Below, piece after piece: positions 16,508 through 24,590 of a stretch of 64,000 bases of DNA. How positions within the stretch are numbered: the first letter of the stretch is position 1; each line of letters opens with the position of its first letter. Where the stretch lies: positions 1 to 64,000 of the forward strand of contig CAJTZN010000014.1 in the NCBI GenBank assembly GCA_910584065.1, given 5' to 3'. The notes beneath the pieces are model-generated. The model was given only the letters and a program-made list of their open reading frames with translations. It did no database searches and had not been told where the DNA came from. The DNA comes from an uncultured Eubacterium sp. (GTDB lineage: Bacteria > Bacillota > Clostridia > Lachnospirales > Lachnospiraceae). Position numbers and translations under genes: made by a program.

Positions 16508-17641
16508 TTACGCCCACGGGGAAACGACATCCGTTCTCCGGTATTTCCAGTTTTTCTTCCCTGTCACGTATAGATATTTTCCCTGTCGCTTAATCTGCAG
16601 CTGTTTCCCCTTTTCGCCGCTGACCGTAATAAAGCGGAACGTGTTCTTTTTTATTTTTTTATACTTCTTTCCGGACAATTTAACCTTAACGCCTTCCCGT
16701 ACGTGCAGTGATGTCAGTTTTTTACACTGTGACAGATCGACCTGCCTGTCGGCTGTAACATATGTCAGCTCCTTGATTCGATTTACCTCGGGCAGTAACA
16801 GCCTGCACGAAACGCCGCCGTGATCATAATACGGACTGCCTGCTTTCTTCTCCTTTTCTTCACGGCCCCGCTGGGTATCGTAATCCTGTTTTAAAACACC
16901 GGATGTGACAGCGATTTTCCACAACTTTTTATTCTTTCTCAGATCCAGGCCCCCTATCTCCGCTTCATGCAGTTCGATCACCTTTAATTCTTTTTGGCGG
17001 GACAGGTCTGTTTTGCCGATCTCCACCCCGGTCATCGTCAACTTCAGCAGGTTTACCGCCTCTGGCAGCGCAAATTTGCGAAAATGGATGCCCTCGACGG
17101 AAAGAGACTGGAGCTGCTTTAGGGGGAGCATTTCCTTCACTTGTGAAATTTCTCCGTATTCACCAGTTTCATCGGTGTTTCCTGCCAGTACGACATTCAC
17201 CAGTTTTTTATTTGCTTTGACCGAACCAGACACTTTTTCGAACCCACGGATGGAGAGATCCGTCAGGTTTTCAAAACAGCCGATGCCCTCCAGCGAAAGC
17301 TGCGGAGACGAAACCCAGATTTCAAGTTTCTTCCTTTTCGGCTCTGATTTCCTGATATCGTAACATAATGTCACTCCTTCCGACAAAACCCCCTCGCTGT
17401 TCATTTTGCCATCTGCTACGGTGACTGCGATCTCACCAATCTTCTTTCGCTCCTCACCCGAGAGGCTGCCATCCCTGTTCTCATCACAATGGGTAACGGC
17501 CTCGCGGAACCAGGAATCCGGAAAATTGTTCGCATCGATCGTCACGCTTCCGTCCTGGTTCACGGCTGCCTTCGCGTCATAACCGGCAAAAAAGAAAAAG
17601 CCTGACGAAAAAAATAATAGGATCCATAACCATTTTCTCAT
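16508..17641 (-). CDS. Secreted leucine-rich-repeat protein with EF-hand-like motif (paralogue 2)
   Basis: A 377-aa exported protein, paralogue of the next gene (15373). Signal peptide KWLWILLFFSSGFFFFAGYD, then AVNQDGSVTIDANNFPDSWF, an EF-hand-like loop DENRDGSLSGEERK and leucine-rich repeats including SLEGIGCFENLTDLSIRG and QKELKVIELHEAEIGGLDLR. The tail KYLYVTGKKNWKYRRTD matches the paralogue. The start ATG 17641 has GGAGGACTGG upstream. A sigma-A promoter with a palindrome just downstream precedes it, so both paralogues probably form one regulated transcript (gap 28 bp). Confidence 0.82.
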   Translation of the reverse strand: MRKWLWILLFFSSGFFFFAGYDAKAAVNQDGSVTIDANNFPDSWFREAVTHCDENRDGSLSGEERKKIGEIAVTVADGKMNSEGVLSEGVTLCYDIRKSEPKRKKLEIWVSSPQLSLEGIGCFENLTDLSIRGFEKVSGSVKANKKLVNVVLAGNTDETGEYGEISQVKEMLPLKQLQSLSVEGIHFRKFALPEAVNLLKLTMTGVEIGKTDLSRQKELKVIELHEAEIGGLDLRKNKKLWKIAVTSGVLKQDYDTQRGREEKEKKAGSPYYDHGGVSCRLLLPEVNRIKELTYVTADRQVDLSQCKKLTSLHVREGVKVKLSGKKYKKIKKNTFRFITVSGEKGKQLQIKRQGKYLYVTGKKNWKYRRTDVVSPWA

Positions 17642-17687
17642 ATCCAGTCCTCCTGTCCCCTCTTAATAAGGCGTATATCAATATATA

Positions 17688-17734
17688 GACTATTTCTATA
17701 GTCGAATGATAACATCCTACTATTTTTTTGTCAA
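17688..17734 (-). promoter_or_regulatory. Promoter and operator-like palindrome for the LRR paralogues
   Basis: Minus-strand TTGACA (17734-17729) and TATCAT (17711-17706) are 17 nt apart. Directly downstream lies a perfect palindrome GACTAT-N4-ATAGTC (17688-17703) overlapping the expected transcription start, the usual place for a repressor operator. No cognate regulator is visible nearby. Confidence 0.6.
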
Positions 17735-17757
17735 GCGGAATTATCACCTGATTTATA

Positions 17758-18480
17758 CTACCCCTGACTCATATCCCCAAAATAATTCATATACACATCC
17801 TCCAGATTTTCCCCCTGGACGGATTCCACCAGTTTTTTTGGTTCATCGTCCGCCACCAGTTCCCCATCCTTCAAAATCAGGATCCGATCCGCGATCGTTT
17901 CCACATCACTAACCACATGCGTGGCCAGCAGAATGATCTTATTCTCGGAGAGCTGCCGGATGTAGCTGCGCAGGTTGATGCGCTCCTTCGGATCCAGTCC
18001 GGCCGTCGGCTCGTCCAGTATGAGGATCTTCGGATCACCGAGAAGCGCCTGGGCAAGAAGAACTCTCTGACGCATACCGCCGGAAAATCCGCCGATTTTC
18101 AAGTCTGCCGAATCCTCAAGGTTCACGATCTGCAGCAGCTGTTCAATCTGCTTTTTTGCCTCCCGCCTGCGGATGCCTTTCAACTCCGCCATGTAGAACA
18201 AAAACATACGGGCCGAAAAATTTTCATAAAATCCCTGCTGCTGCGGCATATAACCGACCAGCGCGCGAAATTCCGCCCCCATTTCCAGAATTTCCCTGCC
18301 ATTAAAAAAAATGCTTCCACTGGTACGCTTTACATTGTCCGTGATCAAGTTCATGAGCGTGCTCTTTCCGGCTCCGTTCGCCCCGAGCATACCATAAATC
18401 CCGTCCACAAACGTATAATTAAATGTTTTCAGCGCTTCCTTTTTTCCATAGTTTTTTGATAAATCCCGAATTTCAAGCAT
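17758..18480 (-). CDS. ABC transporter ATP-binding protein (orphan)
   Basis: A 240-aa nucleotide-binding subunit with Walker A GANGAGKST, Q-loop YMPQQQGF, signature FSGGMRQRV, Walker B ILILDEPTAGLDP and the H-loop ATHVVSD. The sequence style matches ABC-2 type exporters. No permease is encoded beside it: the upstream gene has one membrane segment and the downstream genes are secreted LRR proteins. The start ATG 18480 is nine bases after AAGGAG. It may serve a permease elsewhere or be left from a decayed operon. Confidence 0.93.
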   Translation of the reverse strand: MLEIRDLSKNYGKKEALKTFNYTFVDGIYGMLGANGAGKSTLMNLITDNVKRTSGSIFFNGREILEMGAEFRALVGYMPQQQGFYENFSARMFLFYMAELKGIRRREAKKQIEQLLQIVNLEDSADLKIGGFSGGMRQRVLLAQALLGDPKILILDEPTAGLDPKERINLRSYIRQLSENKIILLATHVVSDVETIADRILILKDGELVADDEPKKLVESVQGENLEDVYMNYFGDMSQG

Positions 18481-18561
18481 GGGTTCCAACTCCTTTTTTA
18501 CAGGTTACCGTACATGTTAAAATGTAAACGATCCGCGCGGGATTATTGTCCAAAGTAATTG

Positions 18562-19293
18562 TTATTTTTTGAGAAGATCGGCGGCAAACTGTTCCAGTTC
18601 CCCGCACGGTTCCTTTTCCACTGTATACCAGGCATCATTTATTACAATATACGGGGCTGCCACCTGGACCACGATCGTACTGCCGTCCGGGCGGACCGCC
18701 TTGCAGCGCACCTGACCGATCAGTGTTGCTGGCGATACTTTTTCGACTGCCGCCATTTTCCCCATGATTTCAGTGAAACGGGTTCTCTGTTCTCCCGAGA
18801 GCAGGATCTCGTTTCCCCCTGTTCCTGTACCGATCGATATTTCTTTTACCTTTTCTTCATGCAGTTCCTGGTTCAGATATTCCCCCAGATGTTCAATCAT
18901 ACTGCGTTCCCGCTCCTCACACAGCCGGATCAATATGTCACAATAATCGCGATCACATGCGTAATAGCCGCTGTCTGTCACGATATGATCTGAGAACAGG
19001 CCGATCCGCTCCATATCCCCATTTTTACCGTACAGTTCTATGGCAAGATCGCCGTCCCTGCTGTACGGGTATGATTTATGTAAACGCATTGACCGCAGTA
19101 CATTGACGATCTTATCTATATTTTCCGCATCTGTAAAGGTGTTCTCTGATCCGCCCGGATACATACTGATCCTGTCGAGTTCGGCCGCGTCCAGCGATTC
19201 AAAAATATCTACATATCTTCCGCGGCTCCAGAAGCCGAAAAGAGCCAGAAGCATGATTACGCACACGATGCAGATGGTGATTTTTTTATTCAT
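18562..19293 (-). CDS. Membrane-anchored protein of unknown function (DUF5301-like region)
   Basis: A 243-aa protein with an N-terminal membrane helix (ITICIVCVIMLLALFGFW) and an extracellular part. Residues about 30-125 have the pattern LDRISMYPGG...ENIDKIVNVL...GYYACDRDYC, similar in outline to the C-terminal half of the protein at 14580. The second half (about 130-243) has no recognised family. The start ATG 19293 follows TGGAG at the end of a 164-bp structured repeat that is shared with a second locus at 38437. It lies 81 bp before the orphan ABC ATPase and may be co-transcribed with it. Confidence 0.7.
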   Translation of the reverse strand: MNKKITICIVCVIMLLALFGFWSRGRYVDIFESLDAAELDRISMYPGGSENTFTDAENIDKIVNVLRSMRLHKSYPYSRDGDLAIELYGKNGDMERIGLFSDHIVTDSGYYACDRDYCDILIRLCEERERSMIEHLGEYLNQELHEEKVKEISIGTGTGGNEILLSGEQRTRFTEIMGKMAAVEKVSPATLIGQVRCKAVRPDGSTIVVQVAAPYIVINDAWYTVEKEPCGELEQFAADLLKK

Positions 19294-19457
19294 AAAAACC
19301 TCCATTCCGGAGCGTTTACGCGATGGGGCGACGAGAAATTCGCGAAGGCGGCAAGCTTGCCGCATTGCGATTCTCTCGTCTGCCATCAGGGCTTATTTGT
19401 GACGCTCCGGCACAAATAGCCGTGTAAAAAATAAGCTATCAAGCTTATTTTTTACAC
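19294..19457 (-). repeat. Structured leader repeat, copy 1 (164 bp, up to the start codon)
   Basis: On the minus strand this element starts with a perfect hairpin (arms GTGTAAAAAATAAGCT and its complement at 19422-19437/19442-19457, loop of 4), then an imperfect stem GGCTATTTGTG/CACAAATAAGCC whose loop CCGGAGCGT is complementary to ACGCTCCGG just before the TGGAG ribosome binding site, then a third stem. It is nearly identical to copy 2 at 38437-38579 except for a 19-20 bp extra hairpin (GCGGCAAGCTTGCCGC). Similarity stops at the ATG. Confidence 0.85.
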
Positions 19458-19486
19458 TAACCGCTCCTTTCTTGAAGCATCATACC

Positions 19487-20544
19487 TCATCCACAGATGG
19501 AAACTTTCCGCTTCGCCCTCCAATTTCTATAAGGCAGATCCCCATCTATCTTCCCGCATATTTGAAAGTAATACGTTCTCCCCGGCCACAGATGCCAGAT
19601 CGTCACTTTCCCCTTTTTCTTCGCGCAATAGGCTATGTCCCAATTTTCCATGTTTTTATCGGTGGAATAACGGACCGCATGCTCCCAAAAAGGCAAAACA
19701 GCTTCCGTGCTGTCAAACGTCACTGTGGCGGTTCCGCTCTTCTTACTCTCTACCTTGTATTTGTACCATGTCGCATAAAACTCCGCCTTCCTTTTGCCGA
19801 TTTCTATTTTCTCGATTGAGTCGTACATGGAGGTAGACCATCCCATGAATACATAGCCTTTTCTTTTTACACATTGTGGCAGCTTTACTTCCTCCCCAAA
19901 GCGGTAGGATTTTGGCAGTTTTCCTACTTTCTTTCCCCCCATCAAATGAAACTTTATGGGAATCTTTTTTCCTATGGATCTTCCCGTTTTTCCGGGCGGG
20001 ATCACTCTCGTTTCCTTTTTATCCACTATCCATGTGACGTATTTCTTATACCACGGTATTTTGCATGATAGCTGGGATCGGTTTACTATCTCCCGTAAGG
20101 CAGGACAGTCATCAATCACATTTGGTTCCCATTCACTCAATGATGCCGGAAGGACTAATTTTTTAACCGGGTACATCCTGAAAAAACCATTTGTCCAATT
20201 TCTGAAACCGAATCCGGAAAAGCCATTTCACTTAATTTTTCACATCCTGCAAACGCATCCTCTCCCACTTTTCTTAAATTTTTTTCCAAATGGAGCAAAT
20301 ATGCTCGAGTTGCTGAGATTTTAGTAATCCCCTCCCCAATGATCAGCTTTTTAATTTGTGACCGGTCTATGTTTTCATCAAAACCTAACACCGAGTTTAC
20401 TTCTCCCGTTCCCGATATTACGAGGGTATTACCCCCTATCACTTGATATCGGATCATATCCTCCGCCTATATATCCCTTGAATTTGTTGATACACAAAGA
20501 AAAAAAATCATCACAACCATAACTGTAATATCTGTTTTATTCAT
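19487..20544 (-). pseudogene. Broken secreted LRR (BspA-like) gene: nonsense codon plus frameshift
   Basis: Three pieces make one gene. ATG 20544 after AGGAGGG encodes a signal peptide (ITVMVVMIFFLCVSTNS) and then meets an in-frame TAG at 20467-20469. The same frame continues with IRYQVIGGNTLVISGTGEVN and a BspA-type leucine-rich repeat (VGEDAFAGCEKLSEMAFPDS) until a six-base A/T run at 20159-20164, where the frame shifts: one more base would give CTRLKKLVLPASLSEW, the normal LRR continuation. The remaining 229 residues include a Listeria-Bacteroides-type repeat (GYVFMGWSTSMYDSIEK). The run reads A_AAA_AAT, a possible -1 slippery site, but the upstream nonsense codon favours simple decay. Confidence 0.75.
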
Positions 20545-20668
20545 CGTCGCACCCTCCTGATCATATCCAAACACTTAATATAAAAGGCCAGTTTACTGCA
20601 GATATTTCTGCAACAACCCTACTCCTGTCATGATCATAGTTCCTTTTCACTTGACACGCGTTTTAATA

Positions 20669-20995
20669 TCAAGTAAATCTAAACTTTATCGGATCAGCAA
20701 ATGTAGGATTCCCATTTGAATCGACAGTTCTTTTAATCACCCGTGCACTCTTACCATGTGCGCTCATCAGATACGATGTTCCCTTGGGAAGAGGCATATA
20801 GCGCTGTGTTGGAGGTGCTGTTTCACTAATTCCCATATCTTTTCCCTCGAACGGAACCACCTTCTCTCCACTTCCCCTTCACAGGAAACCATCATGCCAA
20901 ATGACGCCGAACCGCCGACTGCGATATCCTAGTTCCACTCCAAGTATCACATCCACATTATAATGGTGATCCCAATAACTGGTGATTTGACCCAT
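20669..20995 (-). pseudogene. Remnant of an unrecognised protein gene with in-frame TGA
   Basis: One reading frame runs through this AT-rich segment. From ATG 20995 it reads MGQITSYWDHHYNVDVILGV and onward to a TGA at 20879-20881, then continues in the same frame with KVVPFEGKDMGISETAPPTQ to a stop at 20669. The frame is also open for about 30 codons above 20995 without a good start. No ribosome binding site fits either piece. No family recognised; I read it as a decayed gene next to the broken LRR gene. Confidence 0.45.
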
Positions 20996-21185
20996 TATCT
21001 TTTTATTTTTAAATAGATCACAACATAAACAATTTTGTATCTTTTCATCTGTTTCACTCTCCTCGTTTTTTACTCTATATTCTTTTCATTTGAAAAAAAG
21101 CAAAATGTAATCGCTATAATCATTACAAAATGTCAATTACTTATCTCTTCATTTTTCCAAAATATAATCCTATTAAATTCAGAAA

Positions 21186-21593
21186 TCAGATGATATATTT
21201 TGTACTTGCGTATCCTCTAGTCCCTGTCTTAAGACGCTTGACGTAAAAATAACCTTTACTTAACTGGCTTTTATCTACATTAATAGAAACAACTTCTCCC
21301 TTATCCATCAGCTCCAACACAGTCGACGTCAGCGATGGGCCTTTCCTCAGTCTAACACCATCACCGACCACATACCCATTCAGGCTTGCCGAATACAGTT
21401 CTGCAGTCGTGCTGATTTCACCATCCGAAGTTACGATTCCCAATTGAATGTTTCCCGTTTCTTCCTTGCAGTTTCCTTCAACAGCTTTGCTTTTTGCAGA
21501 TACTACCTGATATGTAGAAATCCTGCAAACACAGCCTACAACAGCAATTACTAGTAACATTGATAAAAACCTTTTACCACATTTCTTAAACAT
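21186..21593 (-). CDS. Secreted SH3-domain protein (135 aa)
   Basis: Start ATG 21593 follows AGGAGGAAGAG. A signal peptide (FLSMLLVIAVVGCVCRIST) may be a lipoprotein signal, since VVGC resembles a weak lipobox. Residues about 73-135 form a bacterial SH3 (SH3b) domain with GVRLRKGPSLTSTVLELMDK and GTRGYASTKYI. Single SH3b proteins usually bind peptidoglycan. It lies in the AT-rich accessory stretch, with unrecognised neighbours. Confidence 0.75.
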   Translation of the reverse strand: MFKKCGKRFLSMLLVIAVVGCVCRISTYQVVSAKSKAVEGNCKEETGNIQLGIVTSDGEISTTAELYSASLNGYVVGDGVRLRKGPSLTSTVLELMDKGEVVSINVDKSQLSKGYFYVKRLKTGTRGYASTKYII

Positions 21594-21669
21594 TTTCTCT
21601 TCCTCCTGTTCTTATGATAACGATTACATATTGCTCTTTTTCAACACAAATCCCAATCCCACTTTACAT

Positions 21670-22896
21670 TTAACGAATTTTTTTCTGTATAAACTCATAA
21701 TCATTCAAATCTTCTGAAAGATTTATCCACTCACTCACATTTTCAGCATTCATAACTTGATACGCTACTCCTTCACTTGTATTAAAATAAATCACAAGTC
21801 CTTCTCCGTTTTTGCACGTCAGAAAATATATCACTTTTCCATTTAGAACAGTCCCGTCTTTACAGCGGTGAAACCCAAACGAAAAGTCCATTATATCCTC
21901 CTTCGCTAGAATCTTTTTTGCCATCTTCCAGACTATCTTTTCGTACCTTTTAAAATCCTTTTTACTTATCTTAATTCCCACTATTTCTCTCAATTCACTG
22001 TTTTCTAAGAATAAAAAAGACATAAACTTCATCGTATCCTTTTCAAACACTATCTTCACCTTGTGTTCCCATCCTTTTTTCTCGATCACAACATCGAAAT
22101 CACCCTCTTCATCCCGCTCCACCGTACACTCCGCACCATCCGTGTCCCAGCCATACAAGTCCTCCAACAGCTGTTTCCCTTTCTCCGCCGCCAGATCCCC
22201 TTTTTCGGTACCGTTGATATCCGCAGCTTTCTCTTCCGCATTTCCAGTCGCATCCCCTTCCTGCTCTTTTTGCACCTTGTCCAACGAATACCTGGCCTTA
22301 TACTGAAAGTCCACGATCTGCAGCAGTTCCTCCTCACTCAATTTCCGCTCCGGCAGATAAAATGTCCCATTTTCATAGCAATAGCACAACTTCCCCGACA
22401 CCACATCTATTTCGGTTTCTACACAGGTCATTTCTTTTTGGGGAAAAAGTCCCTCTCCTTCATATCTCCCCTTTAATTCACGGAGCTTCTCTTCTTCTGT
22501 TTCAGACATCTCACGGGAATACCGGTCCGCGTCGATCTGCTGCTCCTGAACGGCGGAATACACTTCTTCTACCTGCTCCGGTTTCATGGATTCCAGCCTT
22601 TTCTGGTACAGTCTCACTCCTGCGGCCACACCCGAAGATACGAGCACCACGCCGATCATAACAGCCATTGTTATCGTTTTCGGAAAAATCCACCAGCGTT
22701 TCTTCTTTTCCGGCATCTTCTTTTCCGGCAGATTCTGCAAAACCTCTTTTATCCTCTTCTCATAAGACTCCGGCAGCGGCTCCGCTGTCCGGATCAATTC
22801 CGCCCGAATCTTTTCATCAATCTTTTTGTTGATTTCTTCCTCGTTCATTCTCATTTGTTCGGATTCTTTTCTATCCGATATTGTTCGATTTGGCAT
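21670..22896 (-). CDS. Single-pass membrane protein, anti-sigma-factor-like topology
   Basis: A 408-aa protein of unknown family. The N-terminal 68 residues are highly charged and probably cytoplasmic (EEINKKIDEKIRAELIRTAE), followed by one membrane helix (ITMAVMIGVVLVSSGVAAGV) and a large external part rich in Glu and Lys. This topology resembles membrane anti-sigma factors of ECF systems, but no sigma gene adjoins it. The sequence 23102-23129 upstream resembles an ECF promoter. Start ATG 22896 has a GGGG run nearby, so the ribosome binding site is weak. Confidence 0.6.
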   Translation of the reverse strand: MPNRTISDRKESEQMRMNEEEINKKIDEKIRAELIRTAEPLPESYEKRIKEVLQNLPEKKMPEKKKRWWIFPKTITMAVMIGVVLVSSGVAAGVRLYQKRLESMKPEQVEEVYSAVQEQQIDADRYSREMSETEEEKLRELKGRYEGEGLFPQKEMTCVETEIDVVSGKLCYCYENGTFYLPERKLSEEELLQIVDFQYKARYSLDKVQKEQEGDATGNAEEKAADINGTEKGDLAAEKGKQLLEDLYGWDTDGAECTVERDEEGDFDVVIEKKGWEHKVKIVFEKDTMKFMSFLFLENSELREIVGIKISKKDFKRYEKIVWKMAKKILAKEDIMDFSFGFHRCKDGTVLNGKVIYFLTCKNGEGLVIYFNTSEGVAYQVMNAENVSEWINLSEDLNDYEFIQKKIR

Positions 22897-22930
22897 TTTT
22901 TATTCCCCTTTTCTGCGCTCCTTTTGCATA

Positions 22931-23129
22931 AAGCCGAAACCGGCTTACCGCTCTGTGTCAGGCAGCGCGCAGACACAGAACGCTGTCTGTCTCTAATTGC
23001 ATTTTTTCTTCTAATTTTTCCTTTTGTTATTCAGTTTTTGTTCATGTTCTTTTTTCTCCAAATCGCGATTCTTTGTATGATTAAAAAGACCTTTTATATA
23101 TAAGACAAATGAGAAGGGTTTTTGGTTCC
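22931..23129 (-). promoter_or_regulatory. Long leader with possible ECF promoter and two hairpins
   Basis: The 276-bp gap 22897-23172 holds no gene. On the minus strand GGAACC (23129-23124) and TGTCTT (23107-23102) with a 16-nt spacer resemble an ECF sigma promoter. Two hairpins follow in the leader: CTGTGTC/GACACAG (22953-22978) and AAGCCG/CGGCTT (22931-22946). The promoter call is tentative. Confidence 0.35.
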
Positions 23130-23172
23130 CAAAAATGAAAATTTTTTTATTTTTTTCTCCGATTTCCCCATT

Positions 23173-24453
23173 TTACTCTTCTTCGTACTCCAGTTCCGAC
23201 TCCACTACGCCTTCTATGTCCAGATCACTTATCATTTCATAATACGCGGCGTCATATTTCGCAAATGTCCGGACAACGCCATTTTTCAGGTCAAAATAGC
23301 CGTATACAGCGTCTTCATCCCTCTCGGTCCAAATGACAAAAAACGCCTTTTTGCGTACGATTCCCACAAAAAATCCCCTGCCCTGCCCGCTCCCTTCCTG
23401 GAACACATCTGACATTTCCTTTTCATAATGCCATTCCTTCTCTTCCTGCCGCAGATCCAGACTGAACAGAGCGCATTTTCTCCGCTCCATCGCCGCATTC
23501 TCTTGTTGTTCAGCATTGTAAATGATCTGCGCGTACAATGTGTTGCCACTGTAAAACAGGCGCTCGCCATATTTTGCATCCAAATAAATGCCGGAACGGC
23601 TGATCTGCTCCACCTGGGCTGTTTTCTCCAGCAGATCTTCCGCATTCAGCAGTTCCGCCTCCTGCTTTTCCTCGTCATACAGCATATACCGCCTGCCGTC
23701 TTTGTAAAAAAAGTACCTGCTGCTCCACGTACACAACCAGTCGGAGGCGAGTTTAACCTGGCCATCGGAATCCAGTTTCTGACAAGACAGCACGCCGTCC
23801 AAATACGAAAACAGCGTTCCGCCCACGACTGCAAACGAAAGCCCGCCCCCATATTCTTCGTCGAGCATCCCCTTCGCCTTTTTCCTGTTCCGGTCATAGC
23901 GCAGCAGATCAAGACCATAGTCGTAATCGGATAAGACACAGATCAGATGGTCGGGATTTATGTAACACGGAAAGCAGACGACTCCGTTCAGCCCTTTCAC
24001 TACTTTCTCTTTTTGCTCCGGCAGGAGGACATCATCCCCGTCCGCTCCTTTCTGGATGGGAATACAGAACACATCGCTGCACATATTTTCGTCGCCGTCC
24101 TCATCCGGGTAATAGTCCACCGCGTAATATACATACTCATGATCTACATATACCAGGTAATTGTTCTTTCCCACCTCCCAGTTTCTCACGAAAGTTCCGT
24201 CCAGACGGCGCTGCTCGATCCCCTTCTTTCCCATTACATATATATTGCGGTCGTTTGCAAATGTTTTTTCCGCTTCTGGTTCCGGTTCCGCGATCACCCG
24301 GCTGCGAACTGCCCCGCCTGCACCTTCGCAGACAGTCCCGTCCTTCCCGGACGAAGGTTTTGATTCTTCCTTTTTTCCGCCCGAGTCACCGCAGCCGGAT
24401 AACAGTACGGCCGAACATGCGAGTAACATCATATGCAGCCATTTTAATTTCAT
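23173..24453 (-). CDS. Lipoprotein of unknown function
   Basis: A 426-aa lipoprotein: MKLKWLHMMLLACSAVLLSG is followed by Cys21 in the lipobox LLSGC, then a low-complexity linker. The rest is rich in aromatic beta-strand segments (YLVYVDHEYVYYAVDYYP, GIYLDAKYGERLFYSG), which suggests a beta-propeller of the DUF5050 or similar surface type. The Glu-rich C-terminus ends the protein. Start ATG 24453 follows GGAAGGAG. It is separated from the decarboxylase operon by a terminator. Confidence 0.75.
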   Translation of the reverse strand: MKLKWLHMMLLACSAVLLSGCGDSGGKKEESKPSSGKDGTVCEGAGGAVRSRVIAEPEPEAEKTFANDRNIYVMGKKGIEQRRLDGTFVRNWEVGKNNYLVYVDHEYVYYAVDYYPDEDGDENMCSDVFCIPIQKGADGDDVLLPEQKEKVVKGLNGVVCFPCYINPDHLICVLSDYDYGLDLLRYDRNRKKAKGMLDEEYGGGLSFAVVGGTLFSYLDGVLSCQKLDSDGQVKLASDWLCTWSSRYFFYKDGRRYMLYDEEKQEAELLNAEDLLEKTAQVEQISRSGIYLDAKYGERLFYSGNTLYAQIIYNAEQQENAAMERRKCALFSLDLRQEEKEWHYEKEMSDVFQEGSGQGRGFFVGIVRKKAFFVIWTERDEDAVYGYFDLKNGVVRTFAKYDAAYYEMISDLDIEGVVESELEYEEE

Positions 24454-24522
24454 GGAATCAACTCCTTCCCAATGCGCGTCTTAATGTGATACCGTTGCCG
24501 CATTGAACAAAATATTCCCTTC

Positions 24523-24572
24523 AAAAAAGACCCTGCCGACTGCTTCCGTTTCCGAAACATGTCAACAGGATC
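24523..24572 (-). terminator. Terminator of the decarboxylase operon
   Basis: Arms 24561-24572 and 24529-24540 pair over 12 positions (three G-U) with a smaller hairpin inside, followed on the minus strand by six T (A run 24523-24528). It lies 18 bp after the oadA stop codon. Confidence 0.75.
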
Positions 24573-24590
24573 TCTCTTCCATACGATTTA

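Noticed and set aside
19294..19457. Known riboswitch classes (c-di-GMP, fluoride, THF, NiCo) for the leader repeat
   Set aside because: I could not match the conserved core sequences of these classes by eye; a covariance search would decide.
20159..20164. Programmed -1 frameshift as the firm explanation of the LRR gene
   Set aside because: A separate in-frame nonsense codon upstream makes decay more likely; kept only as a possibility.
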